Assembly: GCF_047663525.1 (NCBI RefSeq)
Contig: NC_092616.1
Coordinates: forward strand, 6,384,501 to 6,448,500
Source: Anas platyrhynchos
Lineage: Eukaryota; Chordata; Aves; Anseriformes; Anatidae
DNA: 64,000 bases
Reading direction: 5' to 3'
Made by a program: the position numbers and the translations under genes. Below the pieces are notes generated by a model that did no database searches, had not been told where the DNA came from, and saw nothing but the letters and a program-made list of their open reading frames with translations. Positions 61,001 through 64,000 of the stretch are shown one piece after another (positions within the stretch are counted from its first letter, which is position 1; each line of letters begins with the position of its first letter).

Positions 61001-63391
61001 GCCCCCCAGCCCCCATAAGTGGTCCCGCAAGCCCCTAAGTGCCCCCCAGGCCCCATAAGTGGCCCCCCGAGCCCCCCAAGTGCCCCCCCCAGCCCCATAA
61101 GTGCCCCCCCCAGCCCCACTGACCACGACAGCAGTGAGGGTAAGCCAGCATGCGCGAGTTGTTGTAGACGCCCTCAAACGCCTGGGGGGGGCAGCAAAAT
61201 TGGGGTGAAAAGGGGGAATTTTGGGGGCAAAAAGGAAATTATGGGACAAAAAGGTGAGAATTGGGGGCAAAAAGGGGGAATTTTGGGAGGAAAAGGGGGA
61301 ATTTTGGGGTGAAAAGGGGCAATTTTTTGGGGTGAAAAAGGGGAATTGGGGGCCAGGGAACAATTTTAGGGTGGGGGGGATTTTTTGGGGGGGGGCACTC
61401 ACCGGGGCACTGGGGGGGGCCCTTCCCTGTGCTCTGGCCCCTAAAGGGGGGAAATGGGGTTGGGGGGGGGGCAGGACCCCCTAAGACCCCCCCCAACCTC
61501 CCCAAATCCCCCTTAAAAGCCCCCAAATCCCCCCAAACCCCCTCCAACATACACCTCAGAGACCCCCCCAGACCCCGAAATCCCCCCCAAATCCCTTCCA
61601 CACACCTCAAGGACCCCTTCAAGCCTCCGAATCCCCCCCAAATCCCTCAAAAACACCCCCCCAAATCCTCCAACCCCCCCCCAACACCTCTCAGAGACCC
61701 CCCCAGACCCCTAAAGCCCCCTCAAATCCCCCCAAATCCCCCAGACACCCCCAAAATTCCCCCCAAACTCCTCAGAGACCCCCCCAGACCCCCAAACCCT
61801 CCCCAAACACCCCTCAGAGACACCCCCAGACCCCGAAACCCCCCAAAATCCCCCCAAATCCCCCAGACATCCCCCAAATCCCCCCAAACCCCCTCCCCAG
61901 ACACCAAGACCCCCCCAAACCCCCAAATCCCCCCCAAATCCCCTCCCCAGACACCAAGGACCCCCCGAGGCCCCCACAAACGCCCACAAGATCCCCCCCA
62001 AATTTCCCCAAATCACCCAAGACCCCCCCCCAAATCCCCCCAACACCCCCAGAGACCCCCCCAGCCCCCAAATCCCCCCCAAATCCCCCCAGACACTCCC
62101 CCAAATCCCCCCAAACTCCCCTAAACCCCCCCCAAACCCCCTCCCCAGACACCAGGGACCCCCCCCAGCCCCAAAAACCCCCCCAAATTCCCCCAACACC
62201 CCCCCAACAACCCCCCCAGGCCCCCAAAATCCCCCCAAATACCCCCAAATCCCCCAGAGCCCCCCAAATCCCCCCCAAATCCCCCCAAACCCCCTCCCCA
62301 GACACCAAGGCCCCCCCCAGACCCCCAAATCACCCCCAGAACCCTCCAGACCCCCTCAGAGACCCCCCCCAGACTCCAAAAACCCCCAAATCCCCCCCAA
62401 ATCCCCCAGACACCCCCCAAATCCCCTCCCCAGACACCAAGGACCCCCCGAGGCCCCCCCAAATCCCACAAACACCCCCAAATTTCCCCAAATCACCCAA
62501 GACCCCCCCAAAACCCCCAAGACCCCCTCAAGACCCCCCAGGCCCCCAAATCCCCCTCAAAACCCCCCAAAACCCCCAAGACACCCCCAAATCCCCCAAA
62601 CTCCCCTCAGGCCCCCCAAACCCCCTCCCCAGACACCAAGGCCCCCCCCAGACCCCCGAAACCTCCTAAATCCCCAGATCTCTCCCAGACCCCAAAACCC
62701 CCCAAATCTCCCCCAAATCCCCCTACGACCCCCAAATCTCCCCCAAACCCCTCAACACCCCTCAAGAACCCCCCAGACCCCAAATCCCCCTAAAACCCCT
62801 TCACACCCCCCAAGGCCCCCAAATCCCCCAGAGACCCCCAAACCCCTTCGAAAAACTCCCCAAGATGCTCAGAGACCCTCCCCAGACCCCGAATTCCCCC
62901 AAATACCCCCAAATTCCCCCCAAACCCCCTCCCCAGACACCAAGGACCCCCCCAGACCCCCAAATCCCCCCCAAACCCCTCACACACCCCTCAAGACCCC
63001 CCCAGCCCCCCCCCAAATCCCACCAACACCCCCCAAACCTCCCCAAATCACCGAAGACCCCCCCAAAACCCTATACACCCCCCCAAATCCCTCAAACCCC
63101 CCAAACCCCCCCCCCCAGACCCCACAAACCCCCCCAACCCCCCCCAAATCTCTCTCCCCCTCACCTTCCCCTCCTCCCCCCCACCTCCTCCCTCCCTCCG
63201 CCGTCCCTCCCCCTTCCCCGCCCCCCCCGCCCCTCCCCCTCCTCCCCCTCCCCCTCCCCCTCCGGGGCTGGGGGCGGAGGGGGGGGTCCGGGGGGGGGTC
63301 TGGGGGGGGGGGGGGCCGGGGTCTTGCGGCTGGGGGGGGCGGGGGGGGAGGGGGCGCTGGGGGGGGGCGGCGGCGGCGGCGGCTTCAGCAT
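38418..63391 (-). CDS. ATXN2L: ATXN2L, ataxin-2-like RNA-binding protein, about 22 exons
   Basis: ATXN2L is a cytoplasmic RNA-associated protein of stress granules and P-bodies. The N-terminal MLKP and GQSTGKGPPQ lead to the LSm core (FEGVYNNSRML, CDVRVRRG, SELAVDAVHR, EDIVDTMV, RFRNVDFAFAT), then the LsmAD start (KELQRWEGGDDEHDELEADM, TYDSSLAAYT, AAQLAREME). QVKKSTLNPNAKEF is a PAM2 motif that binds the MLLE domain of poly(A)-binding protein. PYASQVFAPLLPGSPR and APHPPQVMLLHPPQSHAGPP are specific to ATXN2L as I know it. The end is QSQQLPFHPPGN-stop. Many exons carry single-base frame breaks in G/C runs, so the conceptual protein cannot be read through from this assembly. Exon borders marked approximate below are where this matters most. 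Confidence 0.95.
38495..39005. repeat. GCCCCATAAGTGCCCCAGGC array in ATXN2L last intron
   Basis: Unit of about 20 bp in the CCCCATA family. Confidence 0.87.
39016..39208 (-). CDS. ATXN2L: ATXN2L penultimate exon
   Basis: AHVQPGLPPAPPPHAGAPHP, PQVMLLHPPQSHAGPP, ASTPAPYTYIGHHQ. 193 nt, phase 0 in and 1 out, fully in frame. It is among the best conserved parts of the gene. Confidence 0.98.
39260..39975. repeat. CCCCATAACCCCCCCATGAC array in ATXN2L intron
   Basis: Same family as 6720-7925 in CD19. Confidence 0.86.
39986..40229 (-). CDS. ATXN2L: ATXN2L exon with polyalanine tract
   Basis: PQGGAQAQQGLFHVAGTPPA (mammals: QPQQNLYHPGALTGTPPSLP), then proline/glycine, about ten alanines and VYALHGLGYGGMAHVGQ (mammals: AVYAIHHQ..NMAHVTQ). 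The polyalanine is a pure GCC/CGG triplet run near 40036-40068. Confidence 0.92.
40036..40068. repeat. CGG/GCC triplet run encoding polyalanine
   Basis: Ten to eleven uninterrupted triplets in the ATXN2L exon ending MAHVGQ. Confidence 0.9.
40250..41085. repeat. GGACCCCCCCAAATATTTGG array in ATXN2L intron
   Basis: Unit of about 20-25 bp; each unit is nearly palindromic around AAATATTT. Confidence 0.87.
41096..41237 (-). CDS. ATXN2L: ATXN2L exon AVPQPFPP...HAASPVQ
   Basis: AVPQPFPPR at the 5' end and PPPHAASPVQ at the 3' end (mammals: HAAPSPVQ), in different frames across C runs. GCAG acceptor and GTACCG donor. Confidence 0.85.
41265..42030. repeat. GGGGGGTCTGGGGGGGATTT array in ATXN2L intron
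   Basis: G runs with TCT, TCC or ATT spacers. Starts with two GCGTTAATTAGGGGGGG units. Confidence 0.86.
42040..42129 (-). CDS. ATXN2L: ATXN2L exon VFAPLLPGSPRLYPG
   Basis: VFAPLLPGSPRLYPGAPPSP, AEPSAPP, then ALY in the shifted frame at GTGAGT. It matches VFAPMLQSNPRML...SAEQPTPQALY. Confidence 0.92.
42144..42171. promoter_or_regulatory. Two tandem CREs in an ATXN2L intron
   Basis: TGACGTCAT occurs at 42144 and 42164, 20 bp apart, next to the VFAPLL exon. They may be functional or simply a two-copy repeat. Confidence 0.35.
42185..42765. repeat. C-run CCCCCCCAGACCCCCCC array in ATXN2L intron
   Basis: C runs with AAGA, AGCC and AATT spacers. Confidence 0.84.
42774..42981 (-). CDS. ATXN2L: ATXN2L exon GSLPP...LVAAP...QPLAPYASQ
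   Basis: Pieces in different frames: GSLPPPP, LVAAPP, YGPPPQQFPQ, LVQPLAPYASQ. They follow the mammalian order SLPPQ..LVAATPY..NPQQFPGQP..MAHYPSQ. The 5' edge is approximate, because the bases before GSLPP read CCCCCCGG rather than an AG acceptor. An alternative AG lies at 42823-42824. Confidence 0.75.
43020..45050. repeat. CTGCCCCATAGC array in a 2-kb ATXN2L intron
   Basis: CCCCATAGCCTGCCCCATAG units. The 43020-43600 part has a higher-order period of about 120-130 bp. A short unique island with CTCTCTCTCTCATTCTCAC and ATGCGATCCTTTATCAATAG sits at 43650-43705. Confidence 0.88.
45059..45115 (-). CDS. ATXN2L: ATXN2L exon VFPYPM...QQGKYRGAE
   Basis: 57 nt between CCCCAG and GTACGG. VFPYPM is in one frame and SVQQGKYRGAE in another; mammals have MYPYPVSNSVPGQQGKYRGA. 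Confidence 0.85.
45130..46005. repeat. GGGGGGATTTTTGGGGTGGG array in ATXN2L intron
   Basis: Units of about 20-30 bp with TCCCGGGGGG spacers. Confidence 0.87.
46015..46143 (-). CDS. ATXN2L: ATXN2L exon ...YISYLPQLHVSPALQ
   Basis: SKAGGAPLRPPP at the start, LPQGGGVYGPP, then one C short, then YISYLPQLHVSPALQ at GTGAGA. Mammals have YISYIPQIHMGPAVQ. Confidence 0.92.
46160..47380. repeat. TTAATTGGGGGGGTCCCTAA array in ATXN2L intron
   Basis: Same TTAATTA + G-run family as 13076-14640 and 58490-59735. Confidence 0.88.
47389..47458 (-). CDS. ATXN2L: ATXN2L PAM2 exon
   Basis: QVKKSTLNPNAKEFSPGKPL then LAV, 70 nt, phase 2 in and 0 out. STLNPNAKEF is the canonical PAM2 core for the poly(A)-binding protein MLLE domain; both key residues (Leu and Phe) are present. 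Confidence 0.97.
47465..48975. repeat. CCCCAAAAACCCCAAATCCC array in ATXN2L intron
   Basis: Higher-order blocks of about 170-190 bp marked by GGCCCAAAAGCCCAGGTCTG, repeated about six times. CD19-family C4A4 arrays are related. Confidence 0.88.
48993..49196 (-). CDS. ATXN2L: ATXN2L exon LQPS...KERGGDPE
   Basis: Begins LQPSAPPPPP, passes through polyproline and Gly/Glu runs, and ends DKERGGDPE across the GTGAGT donor. The length is off by one for the required phase, in long C/G runs. Confidence 0.85.
49230..49930. repeat. CCCCACCCTATAGGGCCCCC array in ATXN2L intron
   Basis: Units of about 18-22 bp with TATAGGGCC; each CCCTATAGGG core is a palindrome. Confidence 0.87.
49953..50003 (-). CDS. 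ATXN2L: ATXN2L exon EPLEELRDFGAHFK
   Basis: 51 nt, phase 0: AGAEPLEELRDFGAHFK, matching mammalian QLEELRKFGAQFK. The GTGGAG donor is weak, but the next exon starts LQPS as the family does. Confidence 0.9.
50074..50321 (-). CDS. ATXN2L: ATXN2L proline-rich exon (approximate)
   Basis: C-rich coding potential (PPNRPPPDPP...SSQDPPQKTP) between a CCCAG acceptor and a strong GTGAGT donor. It lies where mammals have a long Pro/Ser-rich stretch. The exon is supported mainly by splice sites and position. Confidence 0.55.
50330..51115. repeat. TTGGGGGGTAAAAAAATTGG array in ATXN2L intron
   Basis: Alternating G runs and A runs. Confidence 0.87.
51154..51251 (-). CDS. ATXN2L: ATXN2L exon 10: SPKSQRPSRGGKT
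   Basis: 98 nt, phase 1 in and phase 0 out. RTSPKSQRPSRGGKTSVLGG matches mammalian SPKAQRPLRGAKT. Good GTAAGT donor and CCTCAG acceptor. Confidence 0.9.
51260..52585. repeat. GGATTTTGGGGTAAAAAGCG array in ATXN2L intron
   Basis: Unit of about 17-20 bp. Purine-rich on plus. Confidence 0.87.
52600..52812 (-). CDS. ATXN2L: ATXN2L exon 9: ...EQRGVNGG
   Basis: A very G-rich exon ending EQRGVNG at GTGAGT, matching mammalian EARGINGG. The 5' part is Gly/Arg-rich low complexity. The acceptor CCCCCAG at 52813 is plausible but not unique. Confidence 0.75.
52850..54660. repeat. CCCCATAAGTGCCCCCCAGA array in ATXN2L intron
   Basis: Two halves: CCCCATAAGTGCCCCCC units (52850-53290) and CCCCTATAGGTGCCCCCCAG units (53300-54660). 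The latter has longer blocks with CCCCATACACACCCC about every 60-80 bp. Confidence 0.88.
54673..54790 (-). CDS. ATXN2L: ATXN2L exon 8: VPLRRED / AAQLAREME
   Basis: VPLRREDSVG, FRQREARS in a shifted frame, then GAAQLAREMEATHAGRHKQG. Mammals have VPLEKDNSEEFRQRELRAAQ. A GGG here is GGGG in the partial duplicate at 54976-55033, which restores the frame. Confidence 0.92.
54800..55735. repeat. TTATGGGGGGATTTGGGGGG array in ATXN2L intron
   Basis: Units of GGGGGGCTATGGGGGG and GGGGGATTTGGGGG. It contains the partial exon 8 duplicate. Confidence 0.87.
54976..55033 (-). pseudogene. Partial duplicate of ATXN2L exon 8 with its acceptor
   Basis: A 58-base copy of 54742-54798, about 235 bp away, including the CCCCAG acceptor and coding for VPLRREDSVGFRQREAP, then TAA. 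It differs by an added base (GGGG) and a G-to-C change. It has no donor. Confidence 0.9.
55736..56590. repeat. GGGGTGATTTTGGGGTATTT array in ATXN2L intron
   Basis: Units of about 15-20 bp with TTTTTGTTTTCCTGAG blocks. Related to 18330-19145. Confidence 0.86.
56603..56700 (-). CDS. ATXN2L: ATXN2L exon 7 (approximate 5' edge)
   Basis: SN at the start, SWDAAEE and RFRHEET in one frame and TSTYDSSLAAYT in another. It matches mammalian SNGWDPNEMFKFNEENYGV..TYDSSLSSYT. The expected acceptor reads GCAAA instead of an AG, so the 5' edge is uncertain. Donor GTGCGG. Confidence 0.85.
56750..57325. repeat. GGGGGAAAAA array in ATXN2L intron
   Basis: Nearly pure purine for about 570 bases, unit 10-11 bp; homopurine mirror-type sequence. 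Confidence 0.9.
57340..58140. repeat. AAGCCCCGCCCCC array in ATXN2L intron
   Basis: AAGCCCCGCCC, GACCCCACCC and CCACGCCCCC units, dense in SP/KLF-type GC boxes. They resemble the boxes in the promoter at 63690-64000. Confidence 0.85.
58148..58264 (-). CDS. ATXN2L: ATXN2L exon 6: LsmAD start
   Basis: DKLAERPSP after a TTTCCAG-type acceptor, later EKELQRWEGGDDEHDELEAD and M at GTGGGC. It corresponds to mammalian KEKVLQRWEGGDSN..LESDM. Frame changes inside. Confidence 0.9.
58332..58471 (-). CDS. ATXN2L: ATXN2L exon 5: end of LSm domain
   Basis: SELAVDAVHR, then RREDIVDTMVCRHDVAFVRF and RNVDFAFATR. Two frames are used; the switch lies in a C/G-rich stretch near 58425-58440. GAG|GTACCC donor. 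Confidence 0.92.
58490..59735. repeat. GGTTAATTAGGGGCACCCCC array in ATXN2L intron
   Basis: Unit of about 20-22 bp repeated over 50 times. Confidence 0.9.
59760..60215. repeat. CCCCCCATTTTTTGGGGTTC array in ATXN2L intron
   Basis: Unit of about 20-25 bp. Leads straight into the exon 4 donor side. Confidence 0.86.
60224..60293 (-). CDS. ATXN2L: ATXN2L exon 4: LSm core (one base short)
   Basis: SPCDVRVRRGCTFE, then one G missing, then MFETLSSK in the next frame. Mammalian sequence is STCDVKVKNGTTYEGIFKTL. Donor GTCGGG is weak. Confidence 0.9.
60300..61115. repeat. GACCCATAAGTGGGGGGCCC array in ATXN2L intron
   Basis: First half GGACCCATAAGTGGGG units (with a longer block of about 240 bp duplicated near 60380 and 60600). 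Second half AGCCCCATAAGTGCCCCCCC units. Confidence 0.88.
61124..61181 (-). CDS. ATXN2L: ATXN2L exon 3: first LSm strands (frame break)
   Basis: FEGVYNNSRML is followed by GCTTACCC and bases that spell LTAVV in the next frame, so one extra base (a C-run) intervenes. Donor GTCAGT. Confidence 0.9.
61190..61395. repeat. GGGGGAATTTTGGGGCAAAA array in ATXN2L intron
   Basis: Short purine-rich array, unit of about 17-20 bp. Confidence 0.83.
61403..61440 (-). CDS. ATXN2L: ATXN2L exon 2
   Basis: A 38-nt exon, CTTTAG acceptor and GTGAGT donor: GQSTGKGPPQCP. Mammals have RGQSTGKGPPQSPVFEG here. Confidence 0.9.
61450..63150. repeat. CCCCCAAATCCCCCCAAACC array in ATXN2L intron 1
   Basis: Higher-order blocks carry CCCCTCCCCAGACACCAAGG, recurring about every 200-400 bp (about 61885, 61940, 62140, 62290, 62420, 62625, 62925), plus CAGAGACCCCCCCAGACC. 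Confidence 0.88.
63165..63391 (-). CDS. ATXN2L: ATXN2L exon 1: MLKP, polyproline, Gly/Arg/Glu-rich
   Basis: It starts [20 protein letters not shown] as in the mammalian MLKPQ... start. It ends in a GR/GE-rich tract at AAG|GTGAGG. Its phase (two bases over) joins exon 2 to give R-GQSTGKG, which supports both ends. Confidence 0.88.
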
Positions 63392-63436
63392 CGCGGGGCC
63401 GCGGCTCCGCGCGGAGGGAGACGGCGCCTGAGCGGC

Positions 63437-63446
63437 GCGCATGCGC
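63437..63446. promoter_or_regulatory. NRF1 site 1, GCGCATGCGC
   Basis: Perfect NRF1 palindrome about 50 bp upstream of the ATXN2L ATG. Confidence 0.8.
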
Positions 63447-63616
63447 ATCGTTGGCGCCCTCTCACACTTTTCTCCCATTTTTCTCCATTTTACCTCACGA
63501 AACCTCATTTTTTTATGGGTGCATCAGGAGGTGGTGACACAGATTATATGTTTGGGGGCGGTGGGGTGAAGAGAGAGGCGGAAGGAGACGTGGAGGGGAA
63601 AGAGCCCGCGTGGGGC

Positions 63617-63626
63617 GCGCATGCGC
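63617..63626. promoter_or_regulatory. NRF1 site 2, GCGCATGCGC
   Basis: Perfect palindrome, 180 bp from site 1. Confidence 0.8.
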
Positions 63627-63664
63627 GGCGGCGCCACAAGGGGCGCAGCGGCGGCGGCGGCGCT

Positions 63665-63674
63665 GCGCATGCGC
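63665..63674. promoter_or_regulatory. NRF1 site 3, GCGCATGCGC
   Basis: Perfect palindrome, 48 bp from site 2. Confidence 0.8.
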
Positions 63675-63689
63675 GGGGGGCTGGAGCCG

Positions 63690-64000
63690 CTTAAGCCACG
63701 CCCCCTTCCCTTAAACCCCACCCCCTTCCCTTAACCACGCCCCCTTCCCTTAAGCCACACCCACAACCCCTTAACCACACCCCCTTCCTCAAACCACGCC
63801 CCTAACCATCAGCCACGCCCCCTCATCAGCATAGCCGCGCCCTCATCATCATAACCACGCCCCCTAACCGTAACCACGCCCCCTCCGCTAACCCCCACCA
63901 CACCCCTCTTTAAACCCCGCCCCCTCCCTCCCCGACCCCGCCCCCCCTCCCCATAACCCCGCCCCCCTCCCCGCGCATGCGCACTTCCTCCCCCGCCCTC
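63690..64000. repeat. CCACGCCCCCTTCCCTTAA array upstream of ATXN2L
   Basis: About a dozen CCACGCCCCC/CCCCGCCCCC boxes with CTTAA or ATCA spacers. Runs to the window end. Confidence 0.8.
63973..63982. promoter_or_regulatory. NRF1 site 4, GCGCATGCGC
   Basis: Perfect palindrome followed by ACTTCC, an ETS-like core. Confidence 0.7.

Larger units (their letters stand above)
63392..64000 (-). promoter_or_regulatory. ATXN2L CpG promoter
   Basis: This non-array, CpG-dense region upstream of MLKP holds four NRF1 palindromes. Beyond about 63690 it holds many CCACGCCCCC boxes (SP/KLF type). No TATA box is seen. The transcription start is probably near 63430-63640. Confidence 0.75.

Overview
The window looks like vertebrate genomic DNA, most probably from a bird and from a very GC-rich, minisatellite-packed (dot-type) microchromosome. 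The evidence is three spliced vertebrate genes with tiny exons, GT-AG junctions, CpG/NRF1-type promoters and poly(A) signals, set in introns built almost wholly from G-run/C-run tandem repeats. Nothing prokaryotic is present. The species call is an inference; the gene calls rest on exon-by-exon translation and recalled family sequences, with no database search.

Layout. (1) 637-15609, minus strand: CD19, the B-cell co-receptor, in about 14 exons: signal peptide, Ig-like exons, transmembrane exon, and cytoplasmic exons carrying the YGNV, YEDP, YENE, YEDM and YENM tyrosine motifs, ending in SYENM. (2) 15610-19565: a roughly 4 kb divergent intergenic interval of tandem repeats, ending in a compact TUFM promoter with a CRE, an array of ETS-like CTTCCG sites and a YY1-like start. 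(3) 19566-36882, plus strand: TUFM, mitochondrial elongation factor Tu, in 10 exons. (4) 38418-63391, minus strand: ATXN2L (ataxin-2-like), in about 22 recognisable exons with the LSm core, LsmAD start, PAM2 motif and conserved C-terminus. (5) 63392-64000: the ATXN2L CpG promoter with four perfect GCGCATGCGC (NRF1) palindromes.

TUFM and ATXN2L converge tail to tail, and their poly(A) signals are placed so that the two transcripts should overlap by over 100 bases. CD19 and TUFM diverge. The order ATXN2L-TUFM-CD19 and the relative orientations match the mammalian 16p11.2-type block, but the genes I recall lying between TUFM and CD19 in mammals (SH2B1, ATP2A1, RABEP2) are absent here.

The introns are the most unusual part. 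Nearly every one is filled by a tandem array of C4-C8 (or G4-G8) runs separated by 3-7 base A/T-containing spacers. A handful of unit families recur in unrelated introns of all three genes. In at least three places the duplications have caught exon edges: a 64-bp piece of TUFM exon 3, about seven copies of the 3' end and splice donor of TUFM exon 5, and the 5' part of an ATXN2L exon. Many coding exons also carry 1-5 base length discrepancies, mostly in or beside G/C runs, including one that destroys the TUFM P-loop. Most are probably assembly or read errors, and one exon duplicate supports that directly. Real decay cannot be excluded from sequence alone.
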